This document shows, one piece after another, positions 1 through 8,669 of a DNA stretch of 63,846 bases. This DNA comes from JBBIND01 sp037444075 (GTDB lineage Bacteria > Acidobacteriota > Terriglobia > Bryobacterales > Bryobacteraceae). The stretch's first letter is position 1, and each line of letters starts with the position of its first letter. Made by a program: the position numbers and the translations under genes. The notes below the pieces were generated by a model. It was not told the DNA's origin. It searched no databases and saw only the letters and a list, made by a program, of their open reading frames with translations. The stretch lies in contig JBBIND010000014.1 of the NCBI GenBank assembly GCA_037444075.1, positions 1 through 63,846 on the forward strand, given 5' to 3'.

Positions 1-2096
1 ACGCCATCTTTGGCCGCTTCACCTTCCAGCGTCTGTACGCCCGCCAATATGAGGGCAACCTGCCCACCATCGGCAAGCGGCACCAGCAGCGCGACAACCG
101 AGCGGCCGCCATCTCCTACACGCGGACCTTCCGGCCCAACCTGATCAATGAGTTTCGCTGGGGCCTGGCGCTGAACAACAACCCCATCGAGGGTCCCATC
201 AACGGTCCTGAGCTCATCAAGGAGCTGGGCATCGTGGGACTCGCGCCGGATTTGCCCAACATCAGCGGCATTCTGAAAGTCAACTGGTCCGGTATCGGGC
301 TCCAGAGCATCACGCAGGTGGATTACCGCCGCCCCGGGTTCCGCAACCATCTCCAGGAGTTTCAGGATCACGTGAGCTGGTTCAGAGGACGCCACAACGT
401 CAAAGTGGGCGGCCACCTGACCCGGGTGGAATGGGACGACGGAGCGGCGCACGCCAACCTGTTCGGTTCGGTAACCTTCTCCAACCGCTTCAGCGGGGCG
501 GGTCTGAGCGGACAGGGGCACCCTTACGCGGATTTCCTGCTCGGGATTCCGACTTCCTCGGCCCGCGCCTTCCCGCCACTACGCACGGACCGGCTTCGCT
601 GGCAATACGACTTCTTCCTGGTGGACGATTTCAAGCTCAACTCGCGGCTGACACTGAACCTGGGCGTGCGCTATGAACTCCATCCCGGGTGGAGGGAAGA
701 AAACCGGCTTACGTCGTTGTTTGACGTCGTCACCGGCAACATCGTCATCGAGGATGGCGCCTCCTCGAAGATCAGTCCGCTGTTCCCCAAAGCATACGTT
801 GGCATCGTGGAAGCCGCTTCGCTCAACTTGCCCGGCCGTACGCTCATCCGTCCGGACCGCAACAACATCGCACCCCGCATCGGACTGGCCTACCGGCCGT
901 GGGGCAACCGCACCGTGCTCAGGACGGGCTTCGGGATCTTCTATGACGTCGCGCCGCGCAACCCCAACCACGGCGGCATTCCCTTCTTGGTGACCGAGCC
1001 CGGCTTTACCAATCCCGCCACCGCCCCGGAGGTGATCTTGCCGAGGGTCTTCCCGGTCACCGGCACGGGTGGCCCTACCACCGTGGGCATCCCTGCGGCG
1101 GTGAATCCCGACAGCAAGCTGCCTTACAGCATGCAGTACAACGTCACCATCGAGCACCAGCGCTGGGATGTGGGCTTCCGGCTCTCCTACATCGGCACCA
1201 ACACCCGGCAGGGCGAGTGGAGCTACAACTACAACTCGCCGGTGCCCGATACGCGTTTGTTCGTAGATAAGGTCCGCCCGTTCCCGCTGTTCCCCGGCAT
1301 CAGTTACTTCACCAATGGAGCCGGACACCAGTACCACGGGCTGACGGTGGAGGCTGAGCGCCAGATGACGCGCGGACTCTACCTGCAAAGCTCCTGGGCT
1401 TGGGCCCGGGATATCGGTGACCTGGAGCGCGGCGAGTCGGTCGAGAACCCCTTCGACCGGCGGCGCGAAAGAGCCGTGGCGTCGGACATCCCCACGCACC
1501 GCGTCACGAACAACGCTATCTACGAGCTGCCGTTCGGCCGCGGCCGCCGCTGGTTGTCCACTGCTCCCCGCCTGGCCAACCTCGCGGTGGGCGGCTGGGA
1601 GATTTCCGCCATCTACAGCTACTATTCCGGCCAGTTTCTGACGCCCCTGTGGAGCGGTACGGATCCTACTGGAACGGCCTTCACCACCAGCCGCACGCCA
1701 CCGCTCGTGACTATCCGGCCGGACCACCTCCGTGACGGTAACCTGCCCAGGAGCCAGCGATCCGTCAACGGCTGGTTTGACCCAACGGCTTTCGGGGCGC
1801 CTCAGCCGGGCCGGTTCGGTTCATCCGCCAAGGGCGTGATCAAGGGACCCTGGGTGAACGTCTGGCACATGGGCCTGTTCAAGGACTTCATCTTTGCGGA
1901 AAACCGGCCCCGCCTTCGCTGGGAGATGACCGCCACCAACATCTTCAACCACCCTAACTACAGCAACCCGGCGATGAACATCTCGAGCCTGGTGAACGTC
2001 GGCGTCATCAGCGGCGTCGGCGGAGTGCAAGGCGACGCAACGGGTGACCAACCCGGCGCCCGCAGTTTCCGCATGGGCGTGCGCGTCGAGTGGTAG
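1..2096 (+). CDS. TonB-dependent receptor, Oar-like (3' part only)
   Basis: The reading frame is open from base 3, so the gene starts before the window; about 697 codons are visible. The visible part reads as an outer-membrane beta-barrel: alternating aromatic strands, repeated strand-and-turn segments such as LTLNLGVRYELHPGW and NNIAPRIGLAYRPWGNRTVLR, and a terminal MGVRVEW ending in an aromatic residue, as usual for Omp85-inserted barrels. The same strand signatures occur in the complete receptor at 60049-63474. Members of this family import large substrates, often glycans or peptides, using TonB energy; the substrate here is unknown. The N-terminal regulatory domain and plug lie outside the window. 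Confidence is high for the family and low for the substrate. Confidence 0.9.
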   Translation, partial: AIFGRFTFQRLYARQYEGNLPTIGKRHQQRDNRAAAISYTRTFRPNLINEFRWGLALNNNPIEGPINGPELIKELGIVGLAPDLPNISGILKVNWSGIGLQSITQVDYRRPGFRNHLQEFQDHVSWFRGRHNVKVGGHLTRVEWDDGAAHANLFGSVTFSNRFSGAGLSGQGHPYADFLLGIPTSSARAFPPLRTDRLRWQYDFFLVDDFKLNSRLTLNLGVRYELHPGWREENRLTSLFDVVTGNIVIEDGASSKISPLFPKAYVGIVEAASLNLPGRTLIRPDRNNIAPRIGLAYRPWGNRTVLRTGFGIFYDVAPRNPNHGGIPFLVTEPGFTNPATAPEVILPRVFPVTGTGGPTTVGIPAAVNPDSKLPYSMQYNVTIEHQRWDVGFRLSYIGTNTRQGEWSYNYNSPVPDTRLFVDKVRPFPLFPGISYFTNGAGHQYHGLTVEAERQMTRGLYLQSSWAWARDIGDLERGESVENPFDRRRERAVASDIPTHRVTNNAIYELPFGRGRRWLSTAPRLANLAVGGWEISAIYSYYSGQFLTPLWSGTDPTGTAFTTSRTPPLVTIRPDHLRDGNLPRSQRSVNGWFDPTAFGAPQPGRFGSSAKGVIKGPWVNVWHMGLFKDFIFAENRPRLRWEMTATNIFNHPNYSNPAMNISSLVNVGVISGVGGVQGDATGDQPGARSFRMGVRVEW

Positions 2097-2119
2097 CTGC
2101 TTGACTTGATTGTGTGGAT

Positions 2120-2153
2120 CGTGCGGGACAGGCGTGAATGCCCGTCCCGCACG
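2120..2153 (+). terminator. Strong hairpin just after the receptor gene
   Basis: Bases 2120-2133 pair with 2140-2153 in a 14-bp stem with one mismatch (A2130/C2143) and the loop GTGAAT, 24 bases after the receptor stop codon. No run of T follows, so it is not a textbook intrinsic terminator, but the position between two convergent genes fits transcript-end or 3'-protection function. Confidence 0.5.
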
Positions 2154-2172
2154 AAACTCCGCCGATCGCCCC

Positions 2173-2276
2173 CGTAGCATAGGCTTCAGCCTGTGCTTTG
2201 AGCCTGTCCTACCGGAGAGCCCTCCGATTGTCGCCGTAGGATAGGCTTCAGCCTGTCCCTTGAGCCTGTCCAACGG
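2173..2276. repeat. Two REP-like copies with the palindrome AGGCTTCAGCCT
   Basis: Two imperfect direct copies of about 42 bp (2173-2215 and 2235-2276) sit 62 bp apart. Each has the form CGTAG-AT-AGGCTTCAGCCTGT, then about four bases, then TGAGCCTGTCC-A-CGG. AGGCTTCAGCCT folds on itself (5-bp stem, 2-base loop), and AGCCTGTCC recurs inside each unit. They fill the gap between convergent genes, the usual home of REP elements. No coding potential is evident. Confidence 0.65.
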
Positions 2277-2317
2277 ACAGGCCAAACCGCCCGTCCCACA
2301 CGGCTACGCGCTGTTCT

Positions 2318-3376
2318 TCAGGCCAAGGCATCCTTGCAGAACTGGACGCACTTGGCGAGTTCCGTCATCACATCCGAATCCGGCGGAATCGGATGCTCCA
2401 TCTCAATGGTGCCGGAGAACGTGTACTTCTCCCGCTTCATCAGCTGGAGGATCTCCTTAAGCGGCGTGTCCCCTTGCCCCCACGGCACGTTCGGACCCTG
2501 GTTGAACTTGCGGTCCTTCAAGTGCAGGTTGGCGATGCGGTCCGGGTATTGCCGGATCAGGGGAATCGGGGAAGCGCTGTTGCCCGCGCTATAGTGGCCC
2601 ACGTCGAGGCTCATGCCATGGTACTTGGAGTGTGACATGGCGGTCTCGAAGCTCTGGTTGGTACAGAAGGACTCCGGGTTAGTGACGTTTGAGTGATTGT
2701 GAAAGCCGAGCAGGATCCTGTGCTTGTCCGAGAACGCGGCGATGCGTTTGGTCATGCTCAGCGGCGGCTCCGAGGTCATGTACTTCAGCCCCATGGCCTT
2801 GGCCACCTGGAAACAGTATTCAATCTCGTCGTCCGTCATCGCCGGCGCCATACGGAATTCGGCGCCTTCCACCTCCACGCCCTCGGCGGCGAACTTCTGT
2901 ACGAACTCCTTGAACTTGCCCATGGGCGCGGACAGGCGCCACTTCCGCAGTTCCTCGGCGCGCTGCTGCATGGCTGCCTGCATCTCGGGGGTCATCTGGC
3001 CCCGTCCGCCTCCTGGCGGCGGTCCTTGGCCGGCGCCACCGGGACCACCGGCTCCAGGCGCTCCTCCGGGCGCTCCGGCGCCGCCGCCCGGCCTCTGTCC
3101 GCCCGCCGGAGGACCTCCTCCCGGAACGCCGCCGCGCCCGGGCATGGGAGCCCCGGCGAAACCTTCCACGGTGCTGGATTGGATCTGCACCGCGCTCAAG
3201 CCCAGCCTGACGAGCGCTTTCAGAACCTCGTCCACGCCGGAGATGCCGCGCAGGCTGTACGGCGCGATGATGCTGATCTGGACGCCGCCGAACCGGGAGT
3301 TCGGCTTGGCCAGCAGGGTGGCCGCCGGAAAGGCAGCCAGCGTCAATTTGCCCAAATCTCTTCTGGTGTAGTGCAT
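2318..3376 (-). CDS. Sugar phosphate isomerase/epimerase-like TIM barrel, exported
   Basis: 352 residues. The start MHYTRRDLG is chosen because AGGGGA lies about 7 bases upstream and the twin-arginine-like leader TRRDLGKLTLAAFPAATLLA follows directly; an upstream in-frame extension has no such support. The body matches the xylose-isomerase-like TIM-barrel family (AP endonuclease 2 fold): VQISIIAPYSLRG near the start, GFHNHS, MSLDVGHYSAG, ANLHLKDR and GTIEMEH in metal-binding strand order. Residues 77-127 are an almost pure Gly/Pro insertion between barrel elements. The gene lies 71 bp downstream of a Gfo/Idh/MocA oxidoreductase on the same strand, a very common pairing in periplasmic sugar or cyclitol metabolism. 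The substrate is not predictable. Confidence 0.8.
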   Translation of the reverse strand: MHYTRRDLGKLTLAAFPAATLLAKPNSRFGGVQISIIAPYSLRGISGVDEVLKALVRLGLSAVQIQSSTVEGFAGAPMPGRGGVPGGGPPAGGQRPGGGAGAPGGAPGAGGPGGAGQGPPPGGGRGQMTPEMQAAMQQRAEELRKWRLSAPMGKFKEFVQKFAAEGVEVEGAEFRMAPAMTDDEIEYCFQVAKAMGLKYMTSEPPLSMTKRIAAFSDKHRILLGFHNHSNVTNPESFCTNQSFETAMSHSKYHGMSLDVGHYSAGNSASPIPLIRQYPDRIANLHLKDRKFNQGPNVPWGQGDTPLKEILQLMKREKYTFSGTIEMEHPIPPDSDVMTELAKCVQFCKDALA

Positions 3377-3447
3377 GCTTGTTCCCCTGAATGCAACGGT
3401 CGCCGCGGGTCCGGGCGGCGCCAAGCCGCCCGGCCGCGGCCAGTGTC

Positions 3448-5127
3448 CTACAGTTTCAGAGCCCAGCCTTTGCGGTAGGGGGTCTTCACCCACCGGTTGG
3501 CTTCCCTGTTGTTGGTGAACTCGCCTTTGGCCTGATCCCACAACAATTTGCCGTTGTAGTGGACGGCGACCGCTCCCGCCACCAGCCACTCCGTGAACGG
3601 CGCCGCCAGGCTGAATTCCGAGCACGCCGCTGAGCCGCCCTTGCACGCCCGGATCCAATCCCGCACGTGGGCGCTGTGGTTGTCGCCCGTGCTGGCCCCG
3701 GGGGAACGTGACAGGTAGGCCGCCGGGAGCTTGTACTCGGCCCAGCGCGAGCCGGGGAGCAGTCCCACGCCCTCGCCGCGCCCGCTGGTGCCGAGGTGGC
3801 CCTTGGAGCCCACGAAGATGCAGTTGTAGCCGCTGCGTGCCCCTCCTCCGGGAGGTCCGGTGCGGGGCGCCTGTTGAGCGGCTGCGGGTGGAGCCGCCCC
3901 TGGCGCCGCGCCCGCTGCGGGTGGAGCCGCGCCCTGCGGCCGTCCGGCGAAGCTTCGCGGCGGCGGTCCCACCTGCGGCCCTTCGTTGGGGATCTTGCGA
4001 GCCTGTTCGGCCGTCATCCCGGGCGGCAGGTATGGGTCAGCCTGGACGTTGTCGTACCAGTAGACCGTCACCGGAGGCATGTTGCCCCTGGCCGCAAACT
4101 CGTACTTGACGACGGCCCTGTCCGGATAAGTGAACGGGCTGGTGCCTTCCTTCTTGACGCACTCCACGCTCACCAGGTGGCCGCTCAGCTGGAGCGCCCA
4201 ATTGGCGGGACCGAGGATGTGCACGCCCCAATCGCCGAACAGCCCGCTGCCGAAATCAAAGAATCCGCGCCAGTTGAACGGCAGGTAGAAACCGAATTGA
4301 GGCCGGCTGGGCGCGCCGCCGCCGGCTCCGGCAGCTCCTCCGGCCGCGCCGGCGCCTCCGCCCGGTCCGCCGCCTGGAGAGCCGGCGAACGGAGAAGCGC
4401 TGCGCCAGTTCGCTACAAAGGCGTCATAATCGGCATCGCCCGCCGTGAAGGGGCGGTGCGGGGCGCAGCCCAGCCAGAGGTCCCAATCGAGCGTATCCGG
4501 CACCGCCGAGGCGGCGGGAATCTTCTGCATGCCTTGGGGCCAGCCCGCGCGGCCCGTCCAGGCGTGTACCTCGCGCACCTCGCCGATTTCACCGGACCAA
4601 AGGATCTCGCAGGCGACACGCGTGGCGTCGTGCGAATAGCCCTGGTTGCCCATCTGCGTGGCTACTTTGTACTTTGCCGCCGCCTGCGCCAGGAAACGCG
4701 CCTCCCACGGCGTGCGGCTGAGCGGCTTCTCCATGTAGATGTGCTTGCCGAGCTGCATGCAGGCCAGCGCGCAGTGGGCGTGCGTGTGGTCCGGCGTGCC
4801 TATCAGGACGGCGTCGATGTTCCTGCCCTCCTTGTCGAGCATCTGCCGGTAGTCCTTGAACTTGGCGGCGTTCGGCCAGCGCGAAAAACCGGCCGCGCCG
4901 CGCTGCCAGTCCACATCGGCCAGGGCCACGATGTTTTCCGGTTCGCAGAGCCGCAGGTCGGCGAAAGGTTGCCCGCCGGCGCCGATGCCGGCGATGTTCA
5001 GCTTCTCGTTCGGGGACTTGTAGCCAAGCCTGGAAAGTGAGGGGACGCTGCCGAATCCCCCCGACGGGATCGTCCCGGCCAGGAGGCTGCCAAAGAAGAA
5101 GTGCCGTCTGGATAAATGTTCAAACAT
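3448..5127 (-). CDS. Tat-exported Gfo/Idh/MocA family oxidoreductase
   Basis: 559 residues. It begins with a twin-arginine signal (SRRHFFFG, residues 6-13). A Rossmann fold follows: LNIAGIGAGGQ, then IVALADVDW, DAVLIGTPDHTHA and the family lysine motif HIYMEKPLSR around residue 130. The C-terminal half carries the usual beta-sheet dimerisation domain (FDFGSGLFGDWGVHILGP). It is longer than most relatives because of a Gly-rich insertion near 247-271 and an Ala/Pro-rich stretch near 389-430. Such enzymes oxidise or dehydrate sugars with tightly bound NAD(P). Export as a folded protein fits a cofactor-loaded enzyme. It probably forms a two-gene operon with the isomerase-like gene downstream. Confidence 0.85.
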   Translation of the reverse strand: MFEHLSRRHFFFGSLLAGTIPSGGFGSVPSLSRLGYKSPNEKLNIAGIGAGGQPFADLRLCEPENIVALADVDWQRGAAGFSRWPNAAKFKDYRQMLDKEGRNIDAVLIGTPDHTHAHCALACMQLGKHIYMEKPLSRTPWEARFLAQAAAKYKVATQMGNQGYSHDATRVACEILWSGEIGEVREVHAWTGRAGWPQGMQKIPAASAVPDTLDWDLWLGCAPHRPFTAGDADYDAFVANWRSASPFAGSPGGGPGGGAGAAGGAAGAGGGAPSRPQFGFYLPFNWRGFFDFGSGLFGDWGVHILGPANWALQLSGHLVSVECVKKEGTSPFTYPDRAVVKYEFAARGNMPPVTVYWYDNVQADPYLPPGMTAEQARKIPNEGPQVGPPPRSFAGRPQGAAPPAAGAAPGAAPPAAAQQAPRTGPPGGGARSGYNCIFVGSKGHLGTSGRGEGVGLLPGSRWAEYKLPAAYLSRSPGASTGDNHSAHVRDWIRACKGGSAACSEFSLAAPFTEWLVAGAVAVHYNGKLLWDQAKGEFTNNREANRWVKTPYRKGWALKL

Positions 5128-5217
5128 AGCGGGATTATATGTTACCGTGCGCGCCCCTGTAGAAGACGCTCTGGCCGCGTAACCGCCGCGCCTCGGGAGA
5201 CACAGTTTCCGGGCAAA

Positions 5218-5369
5218 CAGGCGGACACTCGGCGGAGCCTCGGCTCGCGAAGCAAGCCTCGCCAGGGGCGATTGATTTCATTGGATGAGAGACGGTTGCT
5301 GACCCGGCTTTCGTTACCGCCCCGGCGAGGATTCCCGCGCCGTTCGAGGCTCCGCCGAGTGTCCGCCTG
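5218..5369. repeat. MITE-like element with 25-bp perfect terminal inverted repeats
   Basis: Bases 5218-5242 (CAGGCGGACACTCGGCGGAG plus CCTCG) are the exact reverse complement of 5345-5369. The symmetry continues inward imperfectly (CCTCGCCAGGGG near 5257 against CCTCGCCGGGG read from the other strand near 5334), leaving a short unique core. At about 152 bp with no reading frame of interest it resembles a miniature inverted-repeat element; no clear target-site duplication is visible. It lies in the 384-bp gap 5128-5511 between divergently oriented genes, otherwise without features I can support. Confidence 0.7.
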
Positions 5370-5511
5370 CATCGCCCGCCCCGTGAACGTGTAAGACCGG
5401 GCAGCCTGGAAAGCCACTTCGGCCGAAACTTGCGCGCGTGTGGGCACGTCGGTTTGGGAGGGAGCGCTCTGCGGAGTTCAGGTGCTTCAGGCGCGGCCCT
5501 ACAATAAAGCT

Positions 5512-6810
5512 ATGTCCCGCTTCACCGCTATCTTGGCTGTTTTGCTGGCTGTGGCGTTGGGCGGAGTGAGCCTGGCCGCTCAACGAGTTCAGGCTCCAGC
5601 CGCCAAGCCGGAGGGCGCCGTTTACCCGATTGTGAGTCTGCGCGTCGAAGGGAACCGGCATTACTCCGCCGAGCAAATTCTGGCGGCATCGGGTCTCAAA
5701 ACAGGGCAACTGACGGATCCGGCGGGGCTTGAGAAAGCCAGAGATGAGTTGCTCGCCTCCGGCGTCTTCGAAAGCGTCGGCTACTCCTATGGTCCCGGTC
5801 CTGAGGGCAAAGGTTATGCGGTCACTTTCGAAGTGGCGGAAGTGGAGCAGCGCTTCCCCGTGCGCTTTGAGTATTTTGAGTTTCCTGCCGAACAGATGCT
5901 CGCCTACCTCTGGAGCCGCGATGTCTTCCGGGCGGACACCGTGCCGGGTACGGAAACCCGGCTGAAGCAATACGCCAGCACTATCGAGCGGTTCCTCAAG
6001 GAAAACGGAGCGCCGCAGCGGGTGATCGGAGAAATCACCGCGGACCGCCCCGATGAGCCGTACATCCTGCTGCGCCCTGCCGTGCCGCCACCGGTGATTG
6101 CCGAGGTGCGTTTTCTGAAAACCGAGTCCGTGCCCTTGCCCGAGCTGCAAGATGCCATCCGTGGCGTGGCGGTAGGCGCCGTATGGCGCGAATCCCGCTT
6201 CCGGCAATTGCTCGATACCAGCATCCGCCCCCTGTACGAGCAGAGAGGGCTGCTGCAGGTGCGCTTCACGAATATTCGGACGCAGCCTGCCGAAAAAGTC
6301 CGCGGACTCATCGTCGACGTGGACGTGGAGGAAGGCCAGGCGTACACGCTCGGCGAAGTCGCCGTGGAGGGTACGCCGTGGGAGGGCAGGGAATGGCTGG
6401 ATGCCGTCAGCCTGACCTCGCAAGAAACCGCGGACTTCGACAAGGTGCGCGCCGCGCAGCAGCGGCTGGTGGAGCGGCTGAAGCGCCACGGGTTCATGCT
6501 CGCCACAGCCGCCTTCGAGCGCCGGCTGGATGAAGAGAACAAGACAGCCCACGTGGTGCTGCGCGCGGAGCCGGGTCCGCGCTTCGATTTCGGGCGCCTC
6601 TACGTGAAGGGTCTCGCGCTGCTCGGCGAGGCGGAAATCCGCCGGATCTGGGGGCTGGAAGAGGGCAAGCCGTTCAACGCCAGCTACCCGGATTACTTCC
6701 TGCAACGCGTCCGTGAAGAGGGCATTTTCGACAATCTCGGCAAGACGCGCGCCGAACTGCGCCTGGACCAGGAAAAACGGCTCGTGGACGTGACGCTGTA
6801 CTTCGAATAA
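5512..6810 (+). CDS. Secreted POTRA-repeat protein, BamA/TamA-like but without a barrel
   Basis: 432 residues. I start at MSRFTAILAVLL because a clean signal peptide (to about residue 24, SLAAQ) follows directly; the upstream in-frame ATG would put 24 unrelated residues before it. The mature part reads as consecutive POTRA units. The first is typical: IVSLRVEGNRHYSAEQI, then a two-helix stretch, then ARDELLASGVFESVGYSY. Similar units recur at VIAEVRFLKTESVP, TLGEVAVEGTPWEG and DFGRLYVKGLALLG. The protein stops at DVTLYFE where BamA-like proteins would begin a 16-strand barrel. It is probably a periplasmic chaperone or adaptor for outer-membrane assembly. scpA starts 27 bp downstream. Confidence 0.75.
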   Translation: MSRFTAILAVLLAVALGGVSLAAQRVQAPAAKPEGAVYPIVSLRVEGNRHYSAEQILAASGLKTGQLTDPAGLEKARDELLASGVFESVGYSYGPGPEGKGYAVTFEVAEVEQRFPVRFEYFEFPAEQMLAYLWSRDVFRADTVPGTETRLKQYASTIERFLKENGAPQRVIGEITADRPDEPYILLRPAVPPPVIAEVRFLKTESVPLPELQDAIRGVAVGAVWRESRFRQLLDTSIRPLYEQRGLLQVRFTNIRTQPAEKVRGLIVDVDVEEGQAYTLGEVAVEGTPWEGREWLDAVSLTSQETADFDKVRAAQQRLVERLKRHGFMLATAAFERRLDEENKTAHVVLRAEPGPRFDFGRLYVKGLALLGEAEIRRIWGLEEGKPFNASYPDYFLQRVREEGIFDNLGKTRAELRLDQEKRLVDVTLYFE

Positions 6811-6837
6811 AAGCCCTTCATGCTATCGTGAAAGCTA

Positions 6838-7623
6838 GTGTCATCGCCGTTAAACGTACACCTGGAGCAGTATGATGGGCCGCTTGATCTGTTGCTCGAC
6901 CTGATTCGAAAACAGCAGATCAACATCTACGACATCCCCATTTCCTCCATCACCGCACAGTACCTGGACTACATGCAGCGCGCCCTGGAACTGGACATCG
7001 CGTTGAGCTCGGAGTTCGTTTTCATGGCCGCCACGCTCATCCACATCAAGTCGCGGATGCTGCTGCCCAAGGATCCGGAGCTGGAAGCGATGTCGCCCGA
7101 AGAGGACCCGCGCACGGAGTTGGTCGAGCGCCTCCTGGAGCACGAGCGCTTCCGGCAGGCGGCGGAAATGCTCCAGCAGAAACGCCTGGTGGAGGAAGCC
7201 ATCTGGTCCAATCCCCAAATCGAGCGCTTCTCAGCCGACGACGAAGAGCCCGGCTTGGCGGTGACGCTTTACGACCTGGTGAAGACGCTCGAAAGCGTGC
7301 TAGAGCGCATCAAAAACCGGCCCGTCTACCAGGTTTCCAAAGACGACGTCAGTGTGCCGGACATGATCCACTACTTGAGGAACCTGCTGACGCAGCAGTC
7401 CGGTACGGGCAGCCTGGTGGTGCGCGAGCTGTTCGAACAGCAACCCAGCCGCAGTGCCATGATCTGCCTGTTTCTGGCCATCCTGGAACTGGCGAAGTTG
7501 CAGGCCATCGTGTTGAAACAAAAGGACGCCTTTGGCGAGATCGTCTTGAAGAAGCACCGCCGGTTTGAAGAAGCGATGGCGTCGGCGGAAGTCATTGAAT
7601 CCACGGAGCAGGGATACCACTGA
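6838..7623 (+). CDS. scpA: Segregation and condensation protein A
   Basis: 261 residues. ScpA is the kleisin subunit that bridges SMC heads and, with ScpB, compacts and segregates the chromosome in the cytoplasm. The N-terminus has the family signature LEQYDGPLDLLLDLIRK, then SSITAQYLDYM and AATLIHIKSRMLLPKDPE. A C-terminal winged-helix stretch follows (VRELFEQQPSRSAMICLFLAILELAKL). The start is GTG at 6838; the alternative GTG at 6828 is out of frame. It is followed 5 bp later by scpB, the standard order. No smc gene is in view. Confidence 0.95.
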   Translation: MSSPLNVHLEQYDGPLDLLLDLIRKQQINIYDIPISSITAQYLDYMQRALELDIALSSEFVFMAATLIHIKSRMLLPKDPELEAMSPEEDPRTELVERLLEHERFRQAAEMLQQKRLVEEAIWSNPQIERFSADDEEPGLAVTLYDLVKTLESVLERIKNRPVYQVSKDDVSVPDMIHYLRNLLTQQSGTGSLVVRELFEQQPSRSAMICLFLAILELAKLQAIVLKQKDAFGEIVLKKHRRFEEAMASAEVIESTEQGYH

Positions 7624-7628
7624 GAGCT

Positions 7629-8669
7629 ATGGAAGTGAAGGAGAATCCGGTCCCCACACCGGAAGAGGGCGGGCCGGAGCCACAAGCGGAAACGTCTGAA
7701 CCGGCTGGCGACGCCTCTGTGACTGAGCAGGAACCGCCCGGCGATGCGCCCGTGGCCGAGCAGGAACCGCCCGGCGATGCGCCCGTGGCCGAGCGGGAAG
7801 CGGACGCCGAAGAGCCCGTGACCGAGCAGGAACCGTGCGGTGACGCGCCTGAGGCCACGCCCGAGCAGCTTTTCCTCGGTGGCCCGGACGAACCGGAACG
7901 CGACGCGGCCGAGGCACGGCTGCAAGCCGTGATTGAAGCGATCATATACCTCACGGATGAGCCGCTCACGGGCGCGCAGATCGCCGCCGCCGTCGGAGAG
8001 CCCGTGGCGAAGGTGCGGGCCATTCTGGATAAGCTGGTCGCAGAGTATGAGAAGCCGGAACGCGGGCTAACGGTGCGTGAAGTCGCCGATGGCTACAAGA
8101 TGGGCACCAAGCCCGAGCACCACGAGTCCATACGCACGTTTGTCAAGAACCTGAAGCCGCCCCTGAAGCTATCGCTGGCGGCGCTCGAAACGCTGGCGGT
8201 CATCGCCTATAAGCAGCCCATCACCGCTCCAGAAGTCATGGAAATCCGCGGCGTGCAGGGAGCCGGCGTGCTGAAGACGCTGCTCGAGCGCAAGCTGATC
8301 ACTACGGCGGGGCGCAAGCAGGTCGTGGGACGGCCAATTTTATATAAGACCACCAAGGATTTTCTGGTACAGTTCGGTTTGAAGAACCTGGGCGAACTGC
8401 CGACGCTCAAGGAATTTGAGGAATTGAGCCGGTTGGCGCTGGCGGATACGGAAATCCCGGCGTCGCAGTTTGAGAGCGCATCCTCCGAGCCTCAGGCCAG
8501 GCAGGACGAAGGCCTGGAAGGCGTTGGGGAAGGGTCACTCGCCGCAGAGCGGGAAGAGGCTTCTGCCGTCGAAGTGGAGGAACCTCTCGCCACTGCGGAG
8601 GGAGAAACAGAAGCCGTACGAGAGGCTTCCGGAGCGCCTGAAGAATCCGCCGGGGACGCACCAGAGTAA
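7629..8669 (+). CDS. scpB: Segregation and condensation protein B with long acidic tails
   Basis: 346 residues, against roughly 180-200 for a minimal ScpB. The conserved core runs from about residue 95 to 275: two winged helices with LQAVIEAIIYLTDEPLTG, LKLSLAALETLAVIAYKQPI and EIRGVQGAGVLKTLLE. It binds ScpA to complete the SMC-ScpAB condensin. Before the core is a disordered acidic extension that includes a perfect two-unit repeat of EQEPPGDAPVA (residues 33-54). After it comes a second Glu/Ala-rich tail. The tails may be mobile interaction regions; a role is not predictable. The stop codon abuts the start of the next gene, so the genes are likely translationally coupled. Confidence 0.93.
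   Translation: MEVKENPVPTPEEGGPEPQAETSEPAGDASVTEQEPPGDAPVAEQEPPGDAPVAEREADAEEPVTEQEPCGDAPEATPEQLFLGGPDEPERDAAEARLQAVIEAIIYLTDEPLTGAQIAAAVGEPVAKVRAILDKLVAEYEKPERGLTVREVADGYKMGTKPEHHESIRTFVKNLKPPLKLSLAALETLAVIAYKQPITAPEVMEIRGVQGAGVLKTLLERKLITTAGRKQVVGRPILYKTTKDFLVQFGLKNLGELPTLKEFEELSRLALADTEIPASQFESASSEPQARQDEGLEGVGEGSLAAEREEASAVEVEEPLATAEGETEAVREASGAPEESAGDAPE
7725..7790 (+). repeat. Perfect 33-bp tandem duplication inside scpB
   Basis: Two identical 33-base units (7725-7757 and 7758-7790) encode EQEPPGDAPVA twice; a degenerate third copy follows. Because the unit is a multiple of three, copy-number change would keep the frame. Confidence 0.85.

Noticed and set aside
579..1727. 382-codon minus-strand frame inside the first receptor
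   Set aside because: The receptor frame is continuous and matches the complete receptor at the other end; this frame has no recognisable content.
5314..6705. 463-codon minus-strand frame over the POTRA gene
   Set aside because: Shadow of a well-supported plus-strand gene with signal peptide and POTRA motifs.
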